From NCBI GenBank assembly GCA_900617975.1, contig UZAE01012026.1, positions 25,096 to 89,095 of the forward strand: a stretch of DNA of 64,000 nt, written 5' to 3'. Below the pieces are notes generated by a model. The model saw only the letters and a program-made list of their open reading frames with translations, ran no database searches and was not told the origin of the DNA. Position 1 is the stretch's first letter. Each line of letters opens with the position of its first letter. The position numbers and the translations under genes are program-made. This DNA comes from Rodentolepis nana (lineage: Eukaryota; Platyhelminthes; Cestoda; Cyclophyllidea; Hymenolepididae). Shown here piece by piece: positions 1-13,700 of this stretch.

Positions 1-3000
1 CAGTTTCATGAGAATTGTCCATGCAATGCCCAAAAATCAATCTCAATTTTCGCACTTCAATCGTTTATTGCATATGAAATAAGCTTCATAATGACCTAGG
101 GGCATTCTTTGAGTGTATTATGTCTAGTATTTAATGGATTTCCTTTTTTGTCAAATGGCATTTCCAATAACCTTTATTTCAGCCTGACATGAACTAAACG
201 ACATCCGTTGTAATATCATACCACTGTTCCATTTTTTACTTACGTGCATATCTACTTATGTTAAGCAAAAAGGAAGGAGCATCATAACTTTAATTTTTTG
301 AAATTGATGGTAGATGGAGGTCCATTTGACTAATGCCTAATGGATAACGAAGTTATCTGTTTGCAGTAAAATTAGGAGTTTAGCGTATTAGAGATGGAGT
401 AGTTTCAACAAAGATTATTACACTGTATTTATCAGCAGTGGAAAGAAGAGATTGAATCAAAGACTTCCAAATCGTACATTCTTGAGTAAAACGGTTATCA
501 GGCTCCCAGACTTTTCAAAAAGCATTCGGTGCATTTCATAAAGCAAATCTAGGAATTTGAATGTGTAAACATTTATCTGCTAATATGATTCAACCCTAAG
601 GCAAAGCTGAAATTAAATGAGATGTTTTTACACTTCAACCTTGGCATGAATATTTCTTTAATCTCCTTGTGCTTAAGCAACTTGTTAAATCGATCAAGAA
701 CCTTATATTGTATTGGCATGGATTTGAGTAAATTCACTTCCTACAAATTTTGATTTCGAGGTACTAATAAAAACTGAATGGCCAATTTTCTTCTCTCACA
801 TATGCTTCCAGTATGGGTATTTTGAATATTTATTTTGAATATAACAAGATCCATTAACTTTGTTTTAATAGTGTTTGTTTTAATAGACAATTTATTTTAC
901 CAAAACATCACATCAATTATATGTATTTTTTTATTAACATAAAAAGGAATTTCCTAATTAACTGCACACTACACCAATTTCCTTAGTCGCTTTCATCGCC
1001 ATTGCCAACGGAACGAAAATTTATATTGTAATTCCCTCAACAGACAAAATAGATGCTAAATTTTGATTTGTGCAGTATGAAAACGCTGAATATTATTTAG
1101 AAACAAACTGATCAGTGTATCAAGCTACATATCACAAGATAGATCTATGCTTGTCACAAATATAAAAGCTTAGGATATTTGGCTACTTGTTCCTTGACAA
1201 TGGCATTTATTCGCATGCATTGCAAAAAATGCAGAAAGTTTTATCCTGTCATTCTCATGGAAGAATAAAGGTGACAACCAAAGAAAAGCTTAGAAAAAGC
1301 ACTGCAACATTAATCTTTATATTCTTTGAGTCTTGTGCATATAAATCTTAATCGCTTTTTGTTTTATCTGCAGGTACGAATGAAGAAACAAAAAATTTTG
1401 GAAAAAATTGAGGTAAATTGTGACCCTATGAACAGTAAATGTATTACTTTCACGACCCTTTTGGTCATTTTAACAAGTGAAAATAGCTTATTCTTCAGAG
1501 ACCCTTTTACTTGTACTGCAGTTACCATTGCGGACCTGGGTGCACTAACAAACCATGACTTTTACGAATTATGCGAATGGTAATTACTTTGTTAATCGCT
1601 GTCCCGGGCGAAACACGAATCCTGTTGTTAGTGAAATTACAATAACCTTTGTAATAGGGGCATTAGCGCACGACTGACTATGTTACATCAGACTGGTAGC
1701 TGGATTTCAACAGATGCCTGATTTAATTATTTTGTCACAAACCACTACTTTGATGTATCATTTGCTAAGCTTAAGTTTGTTCTACTCGGCAACTAAGTCC
1801 GAGAAAAAAAACATAAATAGTTAAGATTATTAAATATTTTTCTTTATTTAAATTCCGTAATGGTATGAAAGTTTATAAAGATTTCCAGTAAAATAAAGAG
1901 AAGCTATTCTTCCTTCTTTTTAAAGGAAGGGTTTTGAAACGGAAAAAAGGATTTTAGTTAAAAAACACTATTTATCTTTCATTGCATTTGAAAAGCGACG
2001 AATTCTTCATCATTGTTTAGCAGCACGATTTTCCATAAGCGTACTAAGAGTAAACCCTTTCATTGCAATGTTTCTATAAGAGCGTGGTTTTAAGATTAAC
2101 TTTATGGCAATATTATGGACCTTGCCAACGAAATTTTGTGTAAGTAAATAATAATATGTTAAATGTTAACACTGTTACACGAGTTGTCCCTTGAGCAGAT
2201 AGACATGGCTATTACCGATTTATACAACACAGAAGTTGGAATTCCTAGATATTCGAAAACTTTCGACTTTACATTTATCTCTTCCTAGCAACAAACATTT
2301 TAACGCGGCATCAGATGAATGCCTTCCTGGTATCATGATCTCCAATATATATATATTACTATTATCATTCAAAGTAATTCAAAAATTTTTCAATCTTTAA
2401 AGATGACTTATATAAATGGCAGTTTACGTTATATTCAAGATGAAACGATCATTAAACAAATGAAACTGTATTAGATTACGCTGTTTTTATTCTTTGGTTG
2501 GGTCAACTTCCCAATCAGATCCTAACGATAAAGACGAAGCATTGGCGGAATTAATTACACTCACCGATATTTAAAAATCAGGTATCGAAGATTTGAATGT
2601 TGATGGATGTAATTAAAGAAGAAAAGATTATTTAGTCTAAGGTAAGTTATTTAAAATCCAGAACCAAGGAAATTGGACTTCTAAAAATTATTATAAGAGT
2701 GAGTATAATGTTTAATCGTTACAGGAAGGAATATTTATTTGTTTTAACTAAGTGGTTAATTTAGTTCTTTTCAAATATTTAAAAGTTGGAATTTTACCGA
2801 ATATTCATATCTTGCATCTTACTGAATTATTATAAACCTATTCTTCTCTGGTTAATTTACGTGCATTTCTTAGAATTTCTATCTGATTAAAAATTATGCT
2901 CATTTTAAAGATTGAAGGTTAAGGAATATTCGTCAAAATTTTATCTATTTAGTTAAATGGTTCATTTTTGAACCATTGAGCTTAATGAGCTTATGAGTAC

Positions 3001-6000
3001 CAAATCACTAAGGTCCAAAAATTGCGTTTTAATTAACCCTGCTAAATATAAAGTAGTGAGACAATTTATTTATGGACCTTACAACATTAAACCATTTCTT
3101 CCAAAGAAACCAATTTCTTTTTACAAAAGCACTATATATATGCGTGCATAGTCATTATCATGCAATGTGGTTGATGACACAGCAAATTTACGCCACCGAA
3201 AGAGTTGGAATATAATTTCCAGGATTACGAACTATATATGACCGCAGTAAAAATTACAGAATGCTCCCATATATAATTTCCCAATAATATCCTAAATTGC
3301 TCTTTCAATTTAATGGAATTTTTTTCTAACTTTTATTAATGCAGTTTTAACGCGTATTTCCTATTAAAAGTGAAAAAGTGCTTCTTTGCTAGGAAAGAAG
3401 GAATGCTATTATTTTACGCATTGTCAGTGAACGATTCATGAGATCCTCTCCTGTTTGGAGTACTTGATTTCAAAAATGTAGTTGTCAATTAAGTTATCTG
3501 AAGCGGAAATGTCTTTGAACCCTACCACTGAAAAATCGAATTAAGAGGAAAAGTCAAATAGTTATTATATATGATTTTGAAAAACAATTGGCTTTTGATT
3601 TTAAGGGCATTTAGAAAATAGCATTGATTTTATTTACGCACCATTTGCGTTTTTAAATTGTTGTCATTTGAATCATTTTTGGTTATTACAGTTCTCGCTT
3701 CAAAAATATCATTATGCGTTAGCTGTCTATGCAAAAGAAAAATATTCTCGCATTTTAGCTTTGACTCAAGCGTCTATATTTACATAAGTCAAATAAAAAT
3801 ATATTCCCCATTGATCATAAAACCGGAAAACGCTCTTTTATCTTTCTGTCTATGCAGGAAATTGAAAAAAAATCTTCATGTTTGTTTCAAAAAGAGAAAA
3901 AATGCAAAATATCATCCACATTAAATATATATAAAGGCGGATTCTGCACAATAGCAAAAACCATTTAACTATTACGATGTGGAATGAAAAGAAAAAGCAA
4001 AAGCAATTGGGTGGAAGGAGGAGGGCTCAATAGCACTACGAAGGATCAATTGACACATGTGAGAATAGACTCTCGTACATCACCGTTTTACTAACACCAA
4101 TGTTGCGTATGTAAATGGCATTTGTAATTTTGCTTCAATTAATGTTAATTTTCTATTTGGGGGTATTTTGAAATAATAACAGCTTGAAGGTGAATAATAA
4201 CATAGAAGAAAATTTAAAAAATGCGATAAACAGGAACAGAAGTTATAATATACTTCTTGGAAGCTGTATCAAAGTTCTTTAATTATTTGCTGTTATTTAT
4301 TTACTGTTTCTACTTTTATCATATAATGTATTTCAATAAATCACAATGCGAACACTATACGAACAGGCTGTCATCAAAACAAAAACAGAGATGCGTTTTC
4401 ATTGGCAATTCCAAACTATTTATTTGGAATATTCTCCCATTGCCATAAGACATAAATTTTTTCCCCACGGATAATAAGAAATTAAACAAATAATCAAGTC
4501 GGCATAACGAATTACAGAAACGAAATGCATAAACGCAATAACAGATTTCAAATTCTAAATCGTTTTGCCACATGTTTAAATTCTACGCAGTGTTTGTAAT
4601 CATAGTTCATATCACTGAATTTACCTTAACTCTAAAGTGAAGTGAACGATAGACCTCCTTCCATGTGGTGCACCCTGTGCAACATATACTCATAAGGCAA
4701 AAAAAATCTATAAACTGGCCGCTGACTTCAAACAACCATGATCCGACTGAATGTCATATTCGACCACTTCCACAGTACTCATCTTCCTTTTTTCCCACCC
4801 TTTGTCTGATCTAGTTTTAAAAATAACTTTAAATCCGAGAATGGTGAATTTTTCGAAAGTTATTCCGATATCATACCGAAAATAACTACTGATCTACCTC
4901 CAATCGATTTAAATGTTAGTTCTGCGAACTAATTGACCAAAAACAATTAGTAAATCGGAACAATTTCTGGAAACCTTAATGCGCTCGTTAAATAATTTTA
5001 TTTACAATTTTTATTGAAAACACCGATAACAGAAATGAAATTATACTATCTTGAGGAATAAATTAGAACTTCCAATATGTGCGTCTAATTTGATTTATCA
5101 CAGTAAAAATAAATTATTTTGTTAACGTAAACCTAATTGAGCGTACTCACTGTGGAAATATTATTCTAATAACCGTGGTCTCATTAAATAATAACTTGTT
5201 TTATGTTAATATCAATATCAAATTAGTTTGTTTTGCTTTGAAATTTAATTCTCTTTAAGCTCTCCGACTTGTACAAATAGCCGAAAAGTCTCATTTTCAG
5301 CTTTTTGTTAATGATTACCATACCTTTAGTATTAAAATTATTTTCTACAGTTGCATATAGTTTGAAAAATTAAAATCGAAAATTATTTGCATCAAATTAT
5401 ATTCTTTTATGAAAATCACAGATAGTAATGACTTGAGCTAGAGAGACATTTTTCTATCTGAGAGTATGTCATGAATTTAATTAAATGACATTTTCCTATA
5501 AGAAGATATTTTTGGGAAATATGTGAAAATTTAAATTAAGATGAATGAGATAAGGTGTATAATATGCGTCTGTCTAAGCTTTTATAAACATATTTATTCC
5601 ACTCTGGTGCTTCAAGAGTTTAAATCAATATTTTTCGGAATTGATGTTAAGTTATTCGACCCTGAGCACATGATTTGAAATCAGCAAGAACCTGAAAATG
5701 GAAAACTTTTTATATGCAGTGTACCTTGAAATTCCTTTTATCAGGTTGACGTAAATGAAATATTAAACAGTAATCAAACTAGGGACCTTTTATACAGGCA
5801 GGGTAGAAATATGCATACTTTCAAGAGTAAATGGAAGAAAAGAGATGAGAAGCATTAAGCTCCTTTAATTTAATTTTAAGTCAACTCTATCTTTGCCTCT
5901 CCGCTAAAATTTGGTTACTGAGAAAATCTGTTTTAACATACAATAACCATTTTATCAATTTTAGAAGTAACTACTTAAATAGTGTTAGTGCGGTGCTCTT

Positions 6001-7742
6001 AAATTTGAGTAAAAGTGAATCAATCGGTTTGAACTTCAAGATCAATGCGTACCTCATATATTCTTAATTGATTTACAAATTTTTCAATGACTTATTTTGA
6101 AATGTTTGTATACTTATATCATCTGGAAATTCCTTTCCTTTTTATCTTAGAAGGACCGTTTCTTTTAGCTATTTTAAGCAACGAGGTTAACTTTGAAATA
6201 TTATTAAATTGGTATCCTTTCCTGAATATTTTAATTATGATTATGCTAATTTTGTTCTGGCAAGTGCAAAGTGTATCGTGCATTGTATGAATGCAGTAAA
6301 TCAATTTTAAAAAAATGCGAAGCTAAAAGTGCCATGAATGCCAAATCATTTAGTCGGCATATATGCATTAACGTTTATTATTGCATAATCAAATTCAGTG
6401 AAAGGCCTTTCAAAATAATAATATTAAATCAATTGAAATTAACGCATTTCAATTTATCAATTGTATCATTTCATGCAAACTGCTGAAACGCTAGTGTTAG
6501 AAATGAAAAAAATATTTCTGCCACCAATTTTCAACTGCATAGTTATGAATATAGGATTAAATTATATAAATTTTATTTATCAATATCCTTGAAATGTTAC
6601 CACAGTGATTACAAATACTAACCGCTTATAAATATGGGAAGTAAGCGACACTGAGTATCGGAGGATCAAACTAAGAGAAACGGCGTTCAGCGTCCATGCA
6701 ACAAAAAGGCCTTAATTCATTTTTATTATAGACTTGAGTTGTGTAAAGTGGCTAATGATAAGTTCCTGTTCAAAGATTTTTCTTTTTTTCTTTTCTTCAT
6801 CTGGAAAGCTTTGGATTCTTGACTACATCATTCAATGATTAATTAAGAAGTGGGACCAGTCTTCCGGCTCGAGTGTTTGATAAGGTAAGTGGCCTCCTAT
6901 GATATCTCGAAGTTTTCAGAGATAAGACATAAAAATTTGTCCTTGCGTTATTATTACGGAACCACACAAGGTGCTGCATAACCTAAGATGTGTGAAATTT
7001 GTGGCCGGTAGAGGCCTTTATAAAGAGATGTCAGATGCATCAGGTAAGTTAATTTGAATGAGTCTATAGTTTATAAGAAGAGTTAGAATTGATTGAAAAT
7101 ACTTTAAATGAAAATAAATCAATCGAAGTGATACGACACCCGAAATCTTTAGAGAAACCAATCACTAAGCTATTAATGTTGAGGAATTTATCTCCACTAG
7201 CAACCTTTGAGTTTGAACCACCAAATTTAATTTGTTTAAAGCATTTCATTGCTTTGAGATGGATTATATGCCCCATTAAAAGTTGATCGCCGGGGTTTCC
7301 ACTATGTACATTTATTTAATTTAGTACTTCCTATAGGTATCAAAAAATAACAGGAGTCCATTGCACTCAAGCAATTCCAATGAAAGCAAATTAAAATTCA
7401 GTTAATCTAAAAGAATATTTAAATTCTAATCAGCTATATTAGCTTCGTCACTTCCTATCACAGATTACAATATGTATGTCTTTATATCTACTACTTTCAA
7501 ATAATCAACAGCTGATCAACTCTTATGACATTTGAATTTGGAAAGCTTTGTGAAATATTCTAATTCATTCATTGAGGAGGCAGTTGGAGGGAGAAGCGTT
7601 CATGAAATTTAAAGGCATAAGATAGTTCAAAGAAGAAATCAGTTTTTAAGTCACATAACGCTTTCAAAGCCAAGTAGGATAGTAATATTTGACTAATTGA
7701 AAAGGGAATTGGAGCACAGAAAAAGGAATCGGGAAAACAATT
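1..7742. other. AT-rich region with no recognised gene
   Basis: No exon chain could be assembled on either strand. The stretch contains only short AT-rich open frames, scattered single splice-like motifs and one truncated copy of the dispersed repeat at about 4.65 kb. It may hold the 3' UTR of the large minus-strand gene that ends at 7743. On the minus strand an AATAAA occurs near 7313, about 430 bp beyond that gene's proposed stop. Confidence 0.5.
4648..4810 (+). repeat. Dispersed repeat, copy 1 (truncated)
   Basis: This copy matches the first half of the copies at 25675-25980 (same strand) and 63366-63674 (inverted). Shared landmarks in order are a GATAGAC start, a CTCC-TG-TG stretch, GGCAAAAAA followed by CTATAAAC, TGACTTCAAACAACCATGA, then CACAGTACTCA followed by a C/T-rich run to TTTGTCTG. 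After that it diverges from the family. It contains no open reading frame and its family is unknown. Confidence 0.75.
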
Positions 7743-10700
7743 TTAATCAAGGATTTCAAGTAAGAGAGATCCAACCACTACCATTCCAATTGATTTTTCG
7801 AATTTAATAGTACTAGTAGAAGCCTGCAAACAAGAACAGAAATGGTTTTAGGTAGTCATAGAGGCAAACCTATGTCTATTTGGCAAGGTTGAAACCGGAG
7901 ATGATGGTGTAGAGTCACAAGTTTAGAGGGATTGTAGTGTAGTTTATTCTGTTTCAAACAATATACTTTCTTCTTTCTGTTCACCAACAGTTAGACTACC
8001 AGTTATTAGAAAAGTGCTTTGGTGAGCTCTGTGACTTACCTGGTCTGAGATCAGTAAAGCTTCGCACTCTGAACAATGGTGATGTCTGCATAAAGTAAAT
8101 AGCATAGAGCATTAGTAGGGAGTAGTTTCAACTTTCCTCATTAGAAAAGCGTGTGCTAAAGAGTTAACATGCATCAAAAGTTAGCTCGCTTATGAGGTTG
8201 ATAGGGGTTAAGATGTAAGCTAATTTGAAACGTGCCTTGTTCTTTCCTCTGGTATTAAATTTGTGATGCTGATGGAAGTTCTTCAAGAACGCTCTATTAA
8301 AAAAATGAATAAAAATATGAAAGACGTATTATGAAGTCTTCATAAGCACTGCTCTGGAACTCGGTTAAGCAATTAAATTGTTTGGTAATGGCTATGTTGG
8401 TAAGCATCTTGAAGCAGTTGAGATGTTGAATGCCCTGAACTTTATCTTACCGGTTGACGAATATTTCCCCATCGCCAAGATGTATCTCTTCACCATCACT
8501 GTAGCTGACATTGGTAGAGTTACTATAAGAATACCCCTGATACTTCCTTCGAGACTTTGATCTATAAATGTAAGAATTACTACATAACCACAATCACTCG
8601 GCAAGCTTTTATCCCAACTCAATCGTTCACAACAAATACTAAACCGAAATTTTAACACCTTGTTGCAATAGGATAAACCCGAAAGATTTCCGATTTTGCA
8701 AAAAAATTGTCTGGAGTTGTATCTGGAGAGTAGTTGATCCCAACAAAGAAAAGGCTCAAATTTAAACAGCAGCTACTGAAAAGGTCGTCTCAGACACCGA
8801 TAAATCAAGCAAATCGATTAAAAATGCAGACGTTGTACTCACATCGTATGCAACGGAATTTTCAATGGAACGTCTATTTTTACTACAAATAACTTACTCA
8901 AAACGCTTTGTTGGCAAGATTTGATAAAGATATAAACAAAACTTTAAATTAATCGTATAGATGATACAATCGACAAGTGACGTACTTTGGAGACTGGCTT
9001 CGAGTGCCTTGTTTACGGATTTCAGAATGAGGATGATTTTGAACTCGCTGAATAGGTGCTCCAGCGCTCCGATTTAGGCTGTGAAAGTAAATGATTAAGA
9101 TAACTATGATTTCACTAAAATTTTACATTAACTGAAGTATAAAAATCGAAAAACTTTATAAAGGTTTTAGATGACTCGATTTCCGTATTTAGTTTAAAGG
9201 TACTAAAAGTGGGGAGGAGTGGGATGGGATAGGTGGAACTGGACAGAATGTATTTTCACTGGCTCTCGTTCCTCCATAGAGATGAAATAAGGTCAATGCA
9301 TCAGTGAAGAAGTTTTATGAATTCTAACTGATGTAACATTTGCCTATCAAATGGATTTCCGAGGAATTTGCTTTAGAATAAATCCGTATCCTCGTCAGGT
9401 GAAATAAAAAACGAGGACAACACTAACATGCTTTCTTAGATCAAATTATTACGTCTTTTTTTACAATTTCTTGTTTTCAGGCAAGATTTTCTATAATTTG
9501 TCCTTTATCACCTTGATAAATACCAGTAGGTCACTTAAGGTGTATTTTAACCAAGTGACCTGATTCCGATAGGGTTCTCTTGCTTGTGCAGGGCACTGCG
9601 CACAAATACTAAGTTGACTGTTTGTTTAATAATAATCACCGTTGGAATTGGCTTTATCAGAAGAACAAATGGTAGAAATAACATCCCTTAATCCTATAAT
9701 GATTTTCTATATTTCATTTCATCTGTTTTGAAAATTGTTACAATTTTTGACTCTGACTTTTTAGCAATCTTTCAAAATTACAAAAATGAATCAAATAAAG
9801 TAAATATTGTGAAGATACTTGGAAGAATATCTTCGCATAAAAGCTGTCCACTTTAATTCTACCGCAGGTGAAAAAGAAGTAGTTGGAGGAACAGATTCCA
9901 TCTTCTGGGTTGATTGCATGAGATTATAATTATGCAAATGCGGAATAAAAAGCACTGAGAGATAGGACACAGCACTGCAAACTGCTATATCTGATTGTCT
10001 GAAATCATGGCAATACTAGTAATTTTTCATGTCAAATGGTAGTAATTTATGAATTCTTTGAAATAATTGGAACATAATAATGCTAGCAAATTTAAAAGGC
10101 GCTGATTCTGTTAGTAACTACAATATCGTGATGCAATTAAAAAAAAACAAACGGGAAAAGTCAGGTGGCATTTGAAAACTTACCGGAAATTTTCAGGAAT
10201 CTCTCTGCGCGTTGGGCTGGCGGAAACGGAACATCGTCTGAAACAGCAGATAAGCATTGCAACAATTTTTTATAATATATGCTGATATGTGCAGCTTTTA
10301 AGAAATTGCGATTAACTACCGAACAATGGCTTTTCCTTTATTCAAATTCTTTTGACATTTTAGACATACGTGCCGAAGAACAACGCTGGATTGACAATTA
10401 TTCCTAAAGGATTATACAATTTTTAAAGTCAAATTTTACAAGATGCAAAGATCTACTGAAAGGGAGTGCCGCTAAGAAGGGGGATATATTCCCAACAAAG
10501 TGCTTGTTACTTACTGATTAGAAACTTCGCCTTTTTCGCTAAAATTAACAAAATTTGCTAATTTTTGAGGTCGCTTGATTTTGAAGCACAAGCATATTCC
10601 AACTTACATATGAGAGCAGGTTTCGAACTCTGGTTCACAGTTTTTAACCACGATTTCCTGGATTGGTTCCGATTGGCTGAAGTATATAGTACGTAAATAA

Positions 10701-13700
10701 CAGTTGCATAAATGCGGATAAAGGCCAGTTGATCATGATCATTACGAAAATTTCATTTTCCAAAATGTTTCGACCCTCCATACGCAGTTTCAAATACCTC
10801 GTTAACCAATGAGCGAAAGTAGCAGAGAAATCAAAGTTTTTCACTGGTTTATAAAAATGAGTCGATTAGCGCAAACACTATCAGTTAGACTGTTTGAGCA
10901 TTTTAAATTGCCCAAATAGCTCCTGCAAAACTCTGTTGCTTGAGATATTTGACCGTCTCATTTAGCCTACTTTTAAGCTTCTAGCTGTTGACTTTCAAGA
11001 AGGAACATACGCTTTCCTTACAGTTGGAAGAAATTTCCAATTGAAGTGGCAAGACTGCCTTTTCTTAATTCAAATTCGGTCGTTATATGGTGGGGATTGT
11101 AGAAAAGCACTCGTTGAAAACCAAATGCAGATTGCCATGGTAAATTAACTGACCACTTATCGAAAACTTTAAAACCGAAACCACAAAATTGATTAACTTT
11201 CTAATGTCTTGATTTTGTTCATGACACTTACCTGACTCCTCACTCTTGAGCAATAAATGAGTTTATTTCAACCTAATTTTGGGTGCTTCTGACAAATAAA
11301 AGTTGCAAACTCCTGTCTTATTTTAGTTAATAATAGCAATTGGTGCCTGTAATCTCTACCTTAAAATGACCCTCTAAATTGATGGGACTTAGTTTAACAT
11401 ACATGGACTCCAAGGAATCAATTAGGACCGTCTGAGTGAAAGCTTAGTAGCCAACCCCTTGCAATTGCCTGAGATATCGATCACTTTTGGGTACATTTTA
11501 TAACGATGGAGATTTATTTGTTAGGAAACGTTTTTTTTCATAATTTCATATCTTTATTGAAATCAAACGAAAAACAGTGAGAATGGTGATTAATGTAGGT
11601 TAGGAATAACTTTATAAATAATAGCTTCCCTTGAATTCAAAATGTTTAACACAATCTAAAGCTCTACTAAGAGTTTGCATCAAATAGGTTAAAATTTACG
11701 CACCCCATTTGCTTTTGCTGTTGATATGCGAATTCTTTGTGGGCCTGAGGTTGATGTGGCTGATAGCGTGGATTCTGTTGTTGAGTAAGGAAGCGAGGGT
11801 GGTGTTTAGCTCGTAGACCCCGTCTTGTGTATGGAGGAAGAGGACTCTTGGATTTTCTCCGTGCACTCTTCATCGCTTTACTATGACACAATTTAGAGGC
11901 ATAACATGATGTCAGCAAGATGAATTACAGCATCACTTTGTGCCGAAGACTTACTTTTTCTTGGGCTTAGCTTCGTAATTGATGGGCTCAATTCTGATTA
12001 TAGTTGATGGGCTACGGGAAGGTCGTTTACTTTCTTTTACTGGAGAATCAATTGAATTGCTGAGGCTGATAGAGGTGCTGGAACTACTTGAACTGCTTAG
12101 ACTCCTATTCTTTCTGGTCCGTCCCCGTCCACTTGATGAACTGCTCGTGGAACTACTGGTTGTGCTGCTGCTTGTGCTTGAACTACTACTACTACTAAAA
12201 ATAAAGTGAGGTATAAAACCTCTGTTTAAAAAATTATTAACCTCAAATAAATTTAAGAATATATAGCACCTATAAAATAAGACCTTTTATATAAAACTGG
12301 TCTGCATTAATATTGCATGTCAAATAAACATTGATAAAATTCAAAATATAATCCATATATCAATGCAGAAGTATATATACTTAAGTATATCATTTTCTGC
12401 TTACATATAATAAGATTAAAGCTATATTGGCGCTAATATTAGATATTCAAAATCCTTCAAATAAAAGGCAATTTGCCAAATTGATTTTTTAAGGGAATTA
12501 AATACTTGTGTGCTGACCTTGAACTAGATCGTCGAGACTCGAATCCAGCTTTTATGTCCATACCAGCGGGTTTCATAACGATACTATGAATAAAACAGCA
12601 CACGATTATCTCAAATCTTTTATTTTAAAAAAAACGCGCACTCTGGTGAGGAAAGCTGCCAAATAATAGAATAATTGACTGTTAAGCTGCTCTTAACCGA
12701 TCTGAAGTTTTTTCCACAGCATGCAAGTTAAAAAAACACAGAAAAGTTTGATAAAAATTGCCTGAGTTTACCCAAATGGAATTGTGCTATAGATGAATGG
12801 TTAGAATCATTAGAAAGCGCAATTATTTCGTTAGGTAAAGTTAAAGAAATATGAACTACGTGAATTGTGGTAGTTTTCCACGCGTCGGTGAGCGTTTTTG
12901 ATCTTGAACAAGATACATTGGCTTCAATTTGCTATATAAAATGCACAAACATACATTACTGGAATTGTTGGTCATCTACAAAGCCAATACTGTTACTATC
13001 TTTCCATTAATTTAAGCAATAGTCGTCCATTCTACTACTTCTCTTGCCGCAGTTCACTTAAACACACTACCCTTATACTAAGGGGTCTTTTAAATTTTTT
13101 CCTTTATTTTCTATCGTTTTTATTTATAATTTTTACATATTAGCACACTAAAAACTGCGTTTGAATACCATCTCACGTTTATTGGCCATTTTCTTACTTC
13201 TAACCATTAGTTACTGATCATGCATACGCGTATAAACTCGAGTGCCATTACGTCGTAAAATATTGCCCATGCATAACAAGGTAATTAAATCTATTGGGTG
13301 GTCGTTTAATTCTCTTACCATTTGAAGTAAATCATTAATTATATTAAAATGTTGTCTGCTAAGTATAACAGGCACAAAATTCTAAATTAAAATTGTAAGT
13401 GAGGTATAGTATTATTCATCTTCATCGTATTTGTTTATGAGAGGGTTCCTCACGGAGCAAAATGTCTTTATTCTACTTCAATGGCTTTCCGGACAAAGTT
13501 CTTTTTATGGTATCATCAATAATATTGTTTATTGGAATGTTATATACCCATGTTTAAAGGTGGTAACACCTTCTTCGAGAAAAGAAGAAACATATAAGAG
13601 ATGCTATTGTAACTAAAACACCTAGTAAATTAGTATGGTTGGCCAAAGAAACTACTTCAGAGGCACCAATGAAGGTTGATATCATGACCCACGACTTTGT

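Noticed and set aside
1374..7043. Plus-strand exon-like segments at 1374-1412 (RMKKQKILEKIE) and 6971-7043 (LRCVKFVAGRGLYKEMSD)
   Set aside because: Each has acceptor and donor motifs, but they are isolated, kilobases apart and cannot be joined to any other exon here.
8830..8890. Possible exon with acceptor TTATTTGTAG and donor GAT|GTGAGT in the large gene
   Set aside because: It is open but changes phase from 2 to 0 and fits no following exon.
8378..9090. Plus-strand stretches that looked like a decayed processed pseudogene
   Set aside because: They coincide with minus-strand exons 8451-8504 and 8986-9078, which have good splice sites and fit the phase of the large gene; the plus-strand openness is a by-product.
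11667..11703. In-frame TAG as the end of the large minus-strand gene
   Set aside because: The exon has a GG|GTGCGT donor at 11703/11704 in the same phase 2 as its neighbours, and further in-phase exons follow downstream.
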